DNA from: Pectobacterium polaris
GTDB lineage: Bacteria > Pseudomonadota > Gammaproteobacteria > Enterobacterales > Enterobacteriaceae
NCBI RefSeq assembly: GCF_002307355.1
Contig: NZ_CP017481.1
Span: 3,720,001-3,784,000, forward strand
Length of the DNA stretch: 64,000 nt
Reading direction: 5' to 3'
A program made the position numbers and the translations under genes. Under the pieces are notes generated by a model. It did no database searches. It saw nothing but the letters and a program-made list of their open reading frames with translations, and was not told where the DNA came from. Positions 16,906-25,493 of this stretch are shown piece after piece. Within the stretch, counting starts at the first letter, position 1. Every line of letters starts with the position of its first letter.

Positions 16906-16932
16906 TAAATATTCTCTTTCTTCCGTCGATAT
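16906..16932 (+). promoter_or_regulatory. Candidate sigma-28 (FliA) promoter of the chemoreceptor gene
   Basis: TAAATATT (16906-16913), 11 bases, then GTCGATAT (16925-16932) resembles the flagellar consensus TAAAGTTT-N11-GCCGATAA at six of eight positions in each box, with exact spacing. It lies 41 bases before the ATG of a chemoreceptor, a class usually expressed from FliA promoters. Confidence 0.55.
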
Positions 16933-16973
16933 AGAAATACCGCTCCTCACCTGGGAGTAATTTAGAGGTACTT

Positions 16974-18500
16974 ATGAGCATTAAACTTAAATTAATTTCG
17001 GTTATGGTGTTAATGGCATTATTGCTGTTGGTTGTCTCCCTTATAGGGCTGTTTGGCATGAATAACACCAACCAATCGATGAAAACCCTGTATCAGGATC
17101 GGCTGATAGCACTGGGTTATCTGGACAACATCACCAGACAGGTGAACACCGTGATGTTTGAAGTCGCCAGCGTTGACCTCTCACAGCCGAGCGATGTCAA
17201 GACTGGACTGGAGCACATTGCAGAAGCACAAAAAATTTATGATGCACAGTGGGATTTATACAGCAAGACGTATTTAACGGGCGACGAGAAATTATTAGAA
17301 GAACAGTTTGCAATGTTATACAAGCAGTACAACGATAAAGTCGTTATTCCCGCCATTAATGCAATTAAGAAGAATGATAAAGACGCATTAGAATATATTA
17401 TTAATCACACCTTAAAAAGCGAATATGCACCGCTGCAAAAGACTGCCGATCAATTGATTAAATTACAATCTGATGTGGGCCAGGAACTCTATTCTGAATC
17501 ACAAAGTAGTTTCAGTAATATATTATTTTCCGTAGTGATTACCCTTCTGATCGGGATAGTTATCGTTGCCCTATCCGGCTGGCGCTTGATTATATCGATT
17601 GCCGTACCGATAAAAAATGCCGTGGATTTAGCCAGAAAAGTGGCAGACGGCGATCTGACGCATCGCATCGAAATTACCTCGAACGATGAAATGGGACAGC
17701 TACAAACCGCACTGCGGGAAATGGTGCTGAACCTGACCGATATCGTAGAGCGCGTACACGGTAACGCCGACATTATTGCGACGGCATCCAGCCAGATCAG
17801 CAGCGGCAATATCGATCTCTCCTCCCGTACCGAGCAGCAGGCCAGTTCACTGGAAGAAACCGCGGCATCAATGGAACAGATGACGTCCTCGGTCAAACAG
17901 AATGCCACCCATGCCGCTCACGCCAGCCAGTTGGCAACCACCGCCTCACAGCGCGCGGTTGACGGCGGCAAGATGATGGGCGATGTGACATCAGCAATGC
18001 AGCAAATGGTGTCATCCGCAGAGAAAATCACCAATATCATCGGCGTGATCGACGGCATCGCGTTCCAGACCAACATCCTCGCGCTGAACGCCGCCGTGGA
18101 AGCCGCTCGAGCGGGCGAACAGGGACGAGGCTTTGCGGTGGTCGCGGGCGAAGTACGCACGCTGGCACAGCGCAGTGCCAACGCGGCTAAAGAGATCAAA
18201 GAACTGATCGGGACGTCTGTCGAACAGGCAAACCATGGACACCATGCCGTCATCGACGCGGGCACCATGATTCAAAGCGTGGTGGAAGACATCAAACGCG
18301 TGGCCTCGATCGTGACCGAAATCTCCACCGCCAGCAATGAACAAAGTCTGGGCATCGGGCAGATTAATACCGCGATTTCACAGATGGAAACGGTCACGCA
18401 GCAAAACGCCGCGTTGGTAAACGAAGCCGCGGCAGCAGCCAGTTCGCTGTCCGAACGGGCGGGTGAACTCAGCCATGCCGTTGCAGCGTTCCGTATCTAG
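16974..18500 (+). CDS. Methyl-accepting chemotaxis protein (transmembrane chemoreceptor)
   Basis: A 508-residue receptor with membrane helices at about residues 8-30 and 188-212, a periplasmic four-helix-bundle ligand domain of about 155 residues, a HAMP linker (about 214-266) and a signalling domain whose hairpin tip (AFQTNILALNAAVEAARAGE) is highly conserved around residue 365. Methylation helices with paired Glu/Gln flank it. The protein ends in AAFRI and lacks the NWETF-type CheR-tethering pentapeptide of Tar/Tsr. An AGAGG motif precedes the ATG. The ligand cannot be read from sequence. Confidence 0.95.
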   Translation: MSIKLKLISVMVLMALLLLVVSLIGLFGMNNTNQSMKTLYQDRLIALGYLDNITRQVNTVMFEVASVDLSQPSDVKTGLEHIAEAQKIYDAQWDLYSKTYLTGDEKLLEEQFAMLYKQYNDKVVIPAINAIKKNDKDALEYIINHTLKSEYAPLQKTADQLIKLQSDVGQELYSESQSSFSNILFSVVITLLIGIVIVALSGWRLIISIAVPIKNAVDLARKVADGDLTHRIEITSNDEMGQLQTALREMVLNLTDIVERVHGNADIIATASSQISSGNIDLSSRTEQQASSLEETAASMEQMTSSVKQNATHAAHASQLATTASQRAVDGGKMMGDVTSAMQQMVSSAEKITNIIGVIDGIAFQTNILALNAAVEAARAGEQGRGFAVVAGEVRTLAQRSANAAKEIKELIGTSVEQANHGHHAVIDAGTMIQSVVEDIKRVASIVTEISTASNEQSLGIGQINTAISQMETVTQQNAALVNEAAAAASSLSERAGELSHAVAAFRI

Positions 18501-18519
18501 TCACCTTACCTTTTCACGT

Positions 18520-18553
18520 CACCCGCACGATGGATTATTCCCACGTGCGGGTG
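18520..18553. terminator. Hairpin between convergent chemoreceptor and PLP enzyme genes
   Basis: CACCCGCACG (18520-18529) pairs with CGTGCGGGTG (18544-18553) over a 14-base loop. The hairpin overlaps the 3' end of the minus-strand PLP enzyme gene and follows the chemoreceptor stop by 19 bases, so it could serve both transcripts. Confidence 0.5.
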
Positions 18554-19836
18554 TCGATGATCGTTAACACGTCGCTCAACGTGGTTAAAAATACATCGGC
18601 GTGCTCTTCCTGAAACACCAGCGGCGGGCGAATTTTCAGCACGTTTGCCGCTGGCCCCGTCGCGCTGATCAGCACGCCGCGCTGACGCATCGCATTCACC
18701 ACCTGCGATGCGGATTCAGTTGCCGGCGCTTTGCTTTCGCGATTGCTGACCAGATCTACGCCGATAAACAGACCGTAAGCCCGAATATCACCAATCAGCG
18801 GGAAATCTTGCGCTAACTGCTGCAATCCTTGCCGCAGATAATCACCAACTCGCTGGGCATTCTGCTGCAACTGCTCTTCCCGAATCACTCGCAGCACCGC
18901 GTGCGCCGCCTGGCAAGACACAGGATTGCCGCCGAACGTATTGAAATAGCGCACATCTCGCCCGAATGCATCGAACAGCGCGGAGCGCCCAACCAATCCA
19001 GCAATGGGATGCCCGTTGCCCATCGGTTTCCCTAAACTCACCAGATCCGGAACAACACCGTGACGCGCAAAGCCCCACATTGACTCCCCGGTGCGCCCAA
19101 AGCCCGGCTGCACCTCATCCGCAATAAACAGTCCGCCCGCCTGACGAATCAATGCCGCCGCCTGCGCCATCTCGCCTTCCGGTGCACAGAACACGCCATC
19201 GCTGGAAAAAATCGTATCGATCAACAGCGCGGCAGGACGAATGCCTTCCTGCTGCATCTGCGCCAGCGCATCACGAATACTGCGAAGAAATGCGCCGGGC
19301 TGGCGATAGGTATCCGGCGGCTCGATCAGCTTCACGTGACTGCTGCGCGCCACGCCATTCTCCAGCGACGGCGACAGTTCTGCCAGCGCGCTGGTCACGC
19401 CGTGATACGCCCAGCGCGTCACCAACACGCCCGTTCCCCCCGTCGCATGTCGGGCAATGCGTAGTGCCAAATCGTTAGCTTCACTGCCGGTACAGGTCAG
19501 CATCACGTTGTTCAACTCAGTAGGAAATTCACTCAGCAGATCTTCTGCAAAATCAACAATCGCAGGATGCAGGTATCGCGTGTGGGTATTGAGCTGTGCG
19601 CTCTGTCGTGCCATCGCCTCCACCACCGCGGGATGACAATGCCCGACCGAGGCCACATTGTTATAGACATCCAGATAGCGTTTCCCCTGATGATCGACCA
19701 GCCACACGCCCTCGCCGCGCGCAACGTGCAGAGGTTCTTCATAAAACAGGCGGTAGCCGCTGCCCAATACCCGCTGACGGCGCGCCAGCAATGCCTCTGT
19801 CGTGGTCATTTCAGGCGTGATTTCTCTCTGATTCAT
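18535..19836 (-). CDS. Class III PLP-dependent enzyme, probable amino-alcohol phosphate phospho-lyase
   Basis: The product is 433 residues from the ATG at 19836, which overlaps the kinase stop (ATGA); an upstream in-frame start would lie inside the kinase. It is a fold-type I class III aminotransferase relative with the PLP lysine in VSLGKPMGNGHP and the DEVQPGFGRTG cofactor-binding strand. In animals and bacteria, proteins of this subgroup paired with an APH-type kinase are phospho-lyases acting on O-phosphoethanolamine, 5-phosphohydroxylysine or 1-aminopropan-2-ol phosphate. Older biochemistry described such kinase and phospho-lyase activities in Erwinia carotovora. The pairing here supports that role; an ordinary omega-transaminase is the alternative. 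Confidence 0.8.
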   Translation of the reverse strand: MNQREITPEMTTTEALLARRQRVLGSGYRLFYEEPLHVARGEGVWLVDHQGKRYLDVYNNVASVGHCHPAVVEAMARQSAQLNTHTRYLHPAIVDFAEDLLSEFPTELNNVMLTCTGSEANDLALRIARHATGGTGVLVTRWAYHGVTSALAELSPSLENGVARSSHVKLIEPPDTYRQPGAFLRSIRDALAQMQQEGIRPAALLIDTIFSSDGVFCAPEGEMAQAAALIRQAGGLFIADEVQPGFGRTGESMWGFARHGVVPDLVSLGKPMGNGHPIAGLVGRSALFDAFGRDVRYFNTFGGNPVSCQAAHAVLRVIREEQLQQNAQRVGDYLRQGLQQLAQDFPLIGDIRAYGLFIGVDLVSNRESKAPATESASQVVNAMRQRGVLISATGPAANVLKIRPPLVFQEEHADVFLTTLSDVLTIIDTRTWE

Positions 19837-20957
19837 CGCGCGTTCTCCGGGCAAACCTGCTGTAGGCGAGTCACAAACTGCGCATGAGAATAGGTCGCGA
19901 TGCGCTGCAAACTGTGCCAGCAGCGCGGTACATTGCGCAGCAGATACGCCTGATTGTCGGGGTAACGTGATGCCCGCCACTGCGCAATCGTCAAAGTCAG
20001 CGCCATGCGGGTCGCAATCAAATCCGGCAACAGCGCGATCTCCGCCGGTGTCAGCGGCCTGTGCTGGTGATACGCGGCAATAAACGGCACAACCTGTTCC
20101 AGCAGATCCGCGCCATCGCCAATCTGGTACGCCAGCGCCGTCGCCACTTCGCAGATTAACGGGGCAAATACAGCATCGCCAAAATCGATAATGCCAGTGA
20201 CCCGCGTCGGCGACGAACCGTCTACCAGCACGTTATGCGGATTCAGATCGTTATGAATGATCTGACGGCGTAGCGTCGTCAATTCAGGTGCGACATAGCT
20301 GTCATAACGGTCAAAAGTGCGCTGAAGATGCTGATTCTGCTGTCGTTCAGTAACGAAATCGAGATAAGGACGCACCTGCTCTGCGCGGCTGATATCCCAC
20401 AGCAGTAAACGGTTCGCCGCCGGATGCGTAAAACCGTGAAGCGCGTTGTCCAACTGCGCCAGCGTGCTCCCCAATTGCGGCATCAGTGCCGTTGAAGGCG
20501 AAGCCAGATAGTGCGGCATCCCTGCGAGATAGCTCACCAGCCGCATGCGCAGCAGTACACCATCAATTTCAACGCTCGTTTCTGACAGACCCGCATTTGT
20601 CGGCCTGATGCGCGGTACGGGCAATTCGGGAGCTTGCTGAGCAAGATGCAGCAGCAGCGCAGTCTGAAAATCACTGACGTCGGCGGGCTCCGCCGCGTTG
20701 ATGACTTTCAGCATGTAGCGTTCATCGGGCGTGACCGTCAGGCAGAAATTCATATCACGCTCGCCCTGAAGCAGCGCCATCTGCCCAGACAAGCCATATT
20801 CTTGCTGCGCGATAGCCAATGCCTGCTGACAGGAAACCTGCGGAGCGGCCTGCGTCATCAGCTCGTCGCCGTGCGATGCAACGTCGGCAAAAACCGGCTG
20901 ATTGGACGCCGCGTAGGGAAACGCGGGAAACAGTGCCGTGTGTTGTCCGTCAGACAT
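19833..20957 (-). CDS. APH-family small-molecule kinase, probable amino-alcohol/hydroxylysine kinase
   Basis: A 374-residue aminoglycoside-phosphotransferase-fold kinase with the catalytic loop HNDLNPHN (His235, Asp237, Asn242) and metal-binding DFG (Asp258). The ATG at 20957 overlaps the end of the SDR gene (ATGTCTGA). The family includes hydroxylysine kinase, homoserine kinase II and choline/ethanolamine kinases. Its coupling to a class III PLP enzyme makes phosphorylation of an amino alcohol followed by phospho-elimination to an aldehyde the most coherent reading. No resistance function is implied. Confidence 0.8.
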   Translation of the reverse strand: MSDGQHTALFPAFPYAASNQPVFADVASHGDELMTQAAPQVSCQQALAIAQQEYGLSGQMALLQGERDMNFCLTVTPDERYMLKVINAAEPADVSDFQTALLLHLAQQAPELPVPRIRPTNAGLSETSVEIDGVLLRMRLVSYLAGMPHYLASPSTALMPQLGSTLAQLDNALHGFTHPAANRLLLWDISRAEQVRPYLDFVTERQQNQHLQRTFDRYDSYVAPELTTLRRQIIHNDLNPHNVLVDGSSPTRVTGIIDFGDAVFAPLICEVATALAYQIGDGADLLEQVVPFIAAYHQHRPLTPAEIALLPDLIATRMALTLTIAQWRASRYPDNQAYLLRNVPRCWHSLQRIATYSHAQFVTRLQQVCPENAR

Positions 20958-21684
20958 GCTGCCCTCCGTTAACGTGGATTTCCGCGCCATTAACATAAGA
21001 AGCCCCATAGGTGCAGAGAAAATAAATCAGGCTTGCCACTTCTTCGGGTTTACCTAAACGCTGCATCGGCACCTGCCGCTCAATTATGTCGTCCGTCCCA
21101 GGTGACAGAATCGAGGTTTCAATTTCTCCCGGCGCAATCGCATTGACGCGAACACCGTGTGAGCCAAAATCAAAGGCCATTTCCCGCGTCAGCGCGGACA
21201 GTGCCGCTTTTGACGTGGCGTAAGCCACGCCGGCAAAGGGATGAACGCGCGACCCGGCAATCGAGGTCACATTAATCACGCAGCCCTGTGACGCTTTTAG
21301 TTCGTCGAACAGGCCGTTTGCCAGCAGTGCGCAGGAAAACAGATTGACGTTGAAGACCCGCAGCCAGGTCGCATAGTCCGTGTCGCGCACGCCCAGACGC
21401 TGCCCGTCGGCACCCTTTGGTGAAATCCCTGCGTTATCGACCAGCGCATCCAGCCGCCCGCCCAGCTTTTCCTTAATCAGCGGCAGCGTCTGTTGCAGGC
21501 TGTCGATATCTTCCAAATCGAGATGAATGTGATTAAGCAGCTTTTCCGCCCACGGGCACTCTTCCGCCCAGTTTTGGCGCGACGCGGTAAAGATCCGCCA
21601 CCCCGCCGCGTGAAAATGCTTAACGGTAGCATGCCCGATTCCCCGGCTAGCGCCGGTCAACAAGAGTGTTTTTTGCACTGTCAT
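20950..21684 (-). CDS. Short-chain dehydrogenase/reductase
   Basis: A 244-residue classical SDR with TGASRGIGHAT cofactor motif near the N-terminus, NAGIS, catalytic Ser and the YATSK active-site Tyr/Lys pair, ending in a typical VNGAEIHVNGGQ segment. It is the promoter-proximal gene of the SDR-kinase-lyase operon. It may oxidise or interconvert an amino alcohol (for instance aminoacetone/1-aminopropan-2-ol) before phosphorylation, but the substrate is inferred only from context. Confidence 0.88.
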   Translation of the reverse strand: MTVQKTLLLTGASRGIGHATVKHFHAAGWRIFTASRQNWAEECPWAEKLLNHIHLDLEDIDSLQQTLPLIKEKLGGRLDALVDNAGISPKGADGQRLGVRDTDYATWLRVFNVNLFSCALLANGLFDELKASQGCVINVTSIAGSRVHPFAGVAYATSKAALSALTREMAFDFGSHGVRVNAIAPGEIETSILSPGTDDIIERQVPMQRLGKPEEVASLIYFLCTYGASYVNGAEIHVNGGQHV

Positions 21685-21742
21685 ACCGAATCTCCTGAGC
21701 CTTTGTACATAATCGTTTTACACAGCACACATAAAAATGGTG

Positions 21743-21756
21743 TTTGATGCATCATG
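21743..21756. promoter_or_regulatory. Shared palindromic operator candidate, copy 1
   Basis: The word TTTGATGCATCATG contains the perfect palindrome TGATGCATCA (21745-21754). It sits about 60 bases upstream of the SDR start and recurs exactly upstream of the PotD-like gene at 25563-25576. The two operons are functionally linked, so a common regulator is inferred. Confidence 0.6.
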
Positions 21757-21838
21757 ATTTTGGTTTTAAAAAAAGCTGAAGAAAATTTCAGCGAAATTTG
21801 GTGTTGTCCTTTCACCACTGTATGCACCCTAGTGTGAA

Positions 21839-22157
21839 AGTTTCGTGCGTATTAATAGCGATATTTCTCTGCGACTTCATCACACGCCCGACGCAGGGCG
21901 GCTCAATCGCCGTCGCCCTGCGAACCCTGGCTTTTCGGCGCTAATTATGTCGCTGCGCGATGCCATCGGTGTTCATGAGCACAATTCGAGCCGCCAGTGA
22001 CGCGTTTACTCGCCCCATAAATGGGACTCGCCCTTCGGGCCAGCACAAGTGCTGTTCAAAAACGTCTCGACGTTTTTGTCAGACGCGGCACTGACTTTCG
22101 CGGCGTCCATGCCGCTCACTCGGTGCTCATGCTCACCGCTGCATAATTTCTTACGCC
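21839..22157. repeat. Dispersed structured repeat, copy A
   Basis: About 320 bases that closely match 47064-47386 in the same orientation, roughly nine bases in ten by eye over the core. The core is enclosed by CATGAGCAC (21974-21982) and its reverse complement GTGCTCATG (22123-22131). Inside are hairpins CAGCACAAGTGCTG (22041-22054), AAAAACGTC/GACGTTTTT (22058-22077) and GCGGC/GCCGC (22100-22115). It lies 3' of the potC-like gene on the minus strand. It has no transposase and looks like a palindromic intergenic repeat or structured RNA element. Confidence 0.85.
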
Positions 22158-22257
22158 GGATGATGCCCCCTATTTGGACTTTACTTAATTCCATGTAAGA
22201 AACGGCACATAAGAATCAACCCGCACGAAACATAACTCATACCCTGCATGCGCTAGA

Positions 22258-23076
22258 TTAAGTCCCACTTCTTAATCGCTCCGAGCGGCGGCGCAGAATC
22301 TCCATCACGATCAGCAGGACGAGTGCGGCACCGACCATCATGGTGGCGGCGGCGGCTATCGTCGGGTCGAGGTTTTCGCGGATACCGGCAAACATCTGTA
22401 GCGGCAGCGTGCGCTGGCGCGGGCTGGCGAGGAACAGCGTGACGATTACCTCATCAAACGAGGTCGCGAAAGCAAAGAGCGCCCCGGAGAACACACCGGG
22501 GGCAATCAGCGGGAACGTGACCTTGCGAAAAGCCAGCAGCGGCGAAGCGCCCAGGCTGGCGGCGGCACGCGTCAGGTTGTGATCGTAGTTCTTCAATACC
22601 GCGGTGACCGTAATCACCACGAACGGCACGCCCAGCATCGCATGTGCCAATACCAACCCCAGATAGCTGTTCAGCAGCGACAGTTTGGCGAAGAAGAAAA
22701 ACATCCCCACCGCAACAATCACCACCGGCGCAATCATCGGTGAAATCAGCACGGCCATCACCAGCGACTTACCGCGAAATTCACCGCGTACCAGCCCGAC
22801 CGATGCCAACACACCAAGCACCGTCGCCAGCAGCGTGGCCAGCGGCGCAATCAGCAGGCTGTTACCCAGCGCGCCCAGCCACTCGCTGGAGTTGAAAAAT
22901 TCGCGATACCAGCGCAGGGAAAATCCCGTCAGCGGATAGCTTAGAAACGAACCGGCATTAAATGAGAGCGGAACAATCACCAGCACGGGCACGATCAAAA
23001 ACAACAGCATCGCCGCTCCGTAGAAATTAAAGAACGTGTTCCACAGACGGATACCCACTTCACCCTGCTGTCTCAT
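22258..23076 (-). CDS. PotC-type ABC transporter permease
   Basis: A 272-residue inner-membrane permease with six predicted helices and the EAA-type loop RAAASLGASPLLAFRKVTFPLI, as in PotC/YdcV spermidine/putrescine importers. It follows the PotB-like permease after 26 bases and is the third gene of a binding protein-permease-permease operon. The substrate is probably a polyamine, amino alcohol or omega-amino acid, judging from the neighbouring catabolic genes. Confidence 0.9.
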   Translation of the reverse strand: MRQQGEVGIRLWNTFFNFYGAAMLLFLIVPVLVIVPLSFNAGSFLSYPLTGFSLRWYREFFNSSEWLGALGNSLLIAPLATLLATVLGVLASVGLVRGEFRGKSLVMAVLISPMIAPVVIVAVGMFFFFAKLSLLNSYLGLVLAHAMLGVPFVVITVTAVLKNYDHNLTRAAASLGASPLLAFRKVTFPLIAPGVFSGALFAFATSFDEVIVTLFLASPRQRTLPLQMFAGIRENLDPTIAAAATMMVGAALVLLIVMEILRRRSERLRSGT

Positions 23077-23102
23077 TTGTTATCTCCCCAATTAAGGTGT
23101 GC

Positions 23103-24371
23103 TTAGTGCGCCGCGGCTTCTGCATTGGTACGCGTGACACGGATATACACGACGTACAGCAGCGTCACGATGATCAGCAGCTGCGTCCCCAGCGCGGCCG
23201 CCATTCCCCAGTTCATGGTGCTATTGGTGAAGAACGCGACAAAATAACTCAGCATCTGGTCACTCGGCCCACCCAACAGCGCTGGCGTAATGTAGTAACC
23301 AATCGCCATCATGAAGACCAACAACGCTCCCGCCGTCACGCCCGCGTAGGTTTGCGGCACGTAAACCCGCCAGAAGGCGATAAACGGATGCGCCCCCAGC
23401 GAAATCGCCGCGCGGACATAGTTCGGGGAAATGCCTTTCATCACCGCATACAACGGCAGAATGAAGAACGGCAGCAGGATGTGAGTCATTGAGATGTAGA
23501 CACCGATGCGGTTGAACACCAGCACCAGCGGCTCGTCGATAATACCGATGTGCATCAGCGAACGGTTGATCAGCCCGCCGGACTGCAACAGCACAATCCA
23601 GCTCGCCGTCCGCACGATCAGCGATGTCCAGAACGGCAGCAGCACCAGAATCAGTAACAGATTGGCACGATTAGACGGCTGTTTTGCCAGCCAATAGGCC
23701 AGTGGATATCCCAGCCCTACGCACAGTAGCGTCACCACGCCCGCCATTAGCAGCGTACGCAACAGCACGTCGACATACAGCGCCTGATCGGCAGGCTGCG
23801 GGACAATCTGCTGCGTGCTGGCATCGACTTTGTGGTCAAACACCGCCAATAGGTAATAGCTGGTGAAAGGCCGCGCGGCGCGATCGAACGTTTGCCAGGT
23901 CGCCAACTCGCCCCACACTGGCTGTTCGCGTATTAGTTGAGCACGCATGTCGCTGCTGCCCTCGGCGGGCAGCTTACGCAGTGTGCGGGTAATCAGCGTA
24001 CGGTATTCCGATCCTTCATACCCTAACCGTTTGGTGATCGTGCTTAGCTTACCGCTGCTGCGGGCATCGCGCAGATCACCAACCAGCGCCCGAAAGACCG
24101 CTTCATCCGGTACATCGTTGCCCGACCAAAGCCGCATCGCGGCAATGGTCTGTGGCATATTGTCACGCAATTCCGGGTTGGAGACGCTTTTCCCCAAAAT
24201 CGAGGTGATCGGGAAGAGAAAACTCACCACGATAAACAGAAACAGCGGCGCAATCAGCAGCAGAGAGCGTTTCTTATAGGCCTTCTGCGCGAGCCACAGT
24301 TGCTGCTTTAAGGTTGAATTTTCTTCGTTTCCGCCAGACGCTACAGCGGCGACGACATCGCTCTGGGACAT
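23103..24371 (-). CDS. PotB-type ABC transporter permease with large periplasmic insertion
   Basis: About 422 residues from the ATG at 24371, chosen because GGAG lies upstream; an ATG seven codons earlier has no such site. A first helix (LLIAPLFLFIVVSFLFPI) is followed by about 150 soluble residues before the remaining helices and an EAA loop (RAAISLGAHPFIAFWRVYVP). E. coli PotB is about 275 residues, so the insertion marks a different subfamily of polyamine-type permeases. It pairs with the PotC-like protein. Confidence 0.9.
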   Translation of the reverse strand: MSQSDVVAAVASGGNEENSTLKQQLWLAQKAYKKRSLLLIAPLFLFIVVSFLFPITSILGKSVSNPELRDNMPQTIAAMRLWSGNDVPDEAVFRALVGDLRDARSSGKLSTITKRLGYEGSEYRTLITRTLRKLPAEGSSDMRAQLIREQPVWGELATWQTFDRAARPFTSYYLLAVFDHKVDASTQQIVPQPADQALYVDVLLRTLLMAGVVTLLCVGLGYPLAYWLAKQPSNRANLLLILVLLPFWTSLIVRTASWIVLLQSGGLINRSLMHIGIIDEPLVLVFNRIGVYISMTHILLPFFILPLYAVMKGISPNYVRAAISLGAHPFIAFWRVYVPQTYAGVTAGALLVFMMAIGYYITPALLGGPSDQMLSYFVAFFTNSTMNWGMAAALGTQLLIIVTLLYVVYIRVTRTNAEAAAH

Positions 24372-24413
24372 AGGCTCTTTCTCCATCATCACGTACGGTC
24401 ACTCACTGCGGCT

Positions 24414-25493
24414 TTACTGCGCAGCCCAGGCATTAAAACGTTGCTCCAGCTCTTCGCCGTGATCGATCCAAAACTCTGTATCGACCTGCAAGGCCTGTGC
24501 CAGATTATCCGGTGCGGTCGGCAGATTAGCCGCGACGGCCGGAGCTAACAGGCTGGTGGTTTTGACGTGCGTCGGGCCATACGGAATGTTTTCGGCGAAT
24601 ACTTTCTGGTTTTCCGGCTGGTTGGCAAACGCAATAAACTGCTCCGCCAATGCCTTGTGCTTGGATCCTTTGACGATCGCCCAGCTATCCAGATCGTAAA
24701 TGCTGTCGGCCCAGACAATCTTGAAGTCATGCCCCTCTTTCTGCGCCGCCGCGACGCGGCCGTTATACGCGGAGGTCATCACCACATCGCCCGATACCAG
24801 CCATTGCAGCGGCTGTGCGCCGGATTCCCACCACTGAATGTTCGATTTGATCTGATTCAGTTTCTTGAAGGCGCGTTCGACACCTTCTGGCGTCGCCAAC
24901 ACCGTGTAGAGATCTTCACGCTTCACGCCATCGGCCAGCAGCGCGATTTCCAGCGTAAATTTGGCGCTTTTACGCAGCGCACGCTTGCCGGGATAATCCT
25001 TCACATTCCAGAAATCAGCCCAGCTTTTCGGTGCCTGTTTTAGCTTCTGCGCGTTATAGGTCAGTACGGTAGACCACAGGAAGATCCCCGCCCCACACTC
25101 GCTGACTGCGCCTTTAACAAACTGGGATTGATCGCCCAATTTTGACCAGTCCAGCGGTTCAAACAGCCCTTCGTTACAGCCGCGCATCAGCTCTGGACCT
25201 TCGACTTCCACGACGTCCCAGCCTACCTGTCCGGTTTCCACCATCGCCCGGATACGCGCCATTTCACCGTTATACTCACCGGCTTCTACCGTGCCTTTGC
25301 CCGCCGCGGCGAACGGTTTGTAAAACGCCTTATCCTGCGCATCTTTGTTCAAACCGCCGAATGAGATCACCGTGACGGATTCTGCCTGCGCCTGACAGGC
25401 CATCGTCACCAGAAAAGCCGTGGCCGCTATTTTCTTCAGTACCGGACGGTTGAAGAGGCCTTTCGCTTTGGATGTGTTGTTGAGTTTGGACAT
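24414..25493 (-). CDS. PotD-type periplasmic substrate-binding protein
   Basis: A 359-residue extracellular solute-binding protein (family 1/PotD-like). A long signal peptide ends near CQAQAESVTVISFGG; mature segments NGEMARIRAMVETGQVGWDVVEVEG and LTYNAQKLKQAPKSWADFW are typical of spermidine/putrescine or related binding proteins. First gene of the importer operon, preceded by GGAG and by the palindromic operator candidates at 25563-25586. Confidence 0.9.
   Translation of the reverse strand: MSKLNNTSKAKGLFNRPVLKKIAATAFLVTMACQAQAESVTVISFGGLNKDAQDKAFYKPFAAAGKGTVEAGEYNGEMARIRAMVETGQVGWDVVEVEGPELMRGCNEGLFEPLDWSKLGDQSQFVKGAVSECGAGIFLWSTVLTYNAQKLKQAPKSWADFWNVKDYPGKRALRKSAKFTLEIALLADGVKREDLYTVLATPEGVERAFKKLNQIKSNIQWWESGAQPLQWLVSGDVVMTSAYNGRVAAAQKEGHDFKIVWADSIYDLDSWAIVKGSKHKALAEQFIAFANQPENQKVFAENIPYGPTHVKTTSLLAPAVAANLPTAPDNLAQALQVDTEFWIDHGEELEQRFNAWAAQ

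Larger units (their letters stand above)
16521..16973. other. Intergenic region between phosphatase and chemoreceptor
   Basis: This 453-base spacer contains a hairpin just after the phosphatase, a 14-base tandem repeat, a long AT-rich stretch without visible genes, and a possible sigma-28 promoter close to the chemoreceptor start. I see no small ORF with a convincing ribosome-binding site. Confidence 0.5.
21685..22257. other. Spacer between SDR operon and potC-like gene
   Basis: This 573-base region holds the minus-strand promoter of the SDR operon with palindromic word TTTGATGCATCATG at 21743-21756, and one copy of the structured dispersed repeat (21839-22157) downstream of the potC-like gene. 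Small ORFs inside the repeat are not convincing genes. Confidence 0.6.

Noticed and set aside
18535-19980. Longer form of the class III PLP enzyme
   Set aside because: The extra 48 residues lie inside the kinase gene; the ATGA overlap start at 19836 fits operon structure and family length.
19833-20957. APH-fold protein as an aminoglycoside resistance gene
   Set aside because: Its tight coupling with a class III PLP enzyme and SDR points to a metabolic kinase; no resistance-gene or mobile context.
21743-21756. TTGATGCATCATG considered as an FNR box
   Set aside because: The second half-site is not ATCAA at the right spacing, and the exact palindrome TGATGCATCA has a different symmetry.
21839-22157. 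Dispersed repeat considered as an insertion sequence
   Set aside because: It is too short, has no transposase frame and no obvious target duplication.
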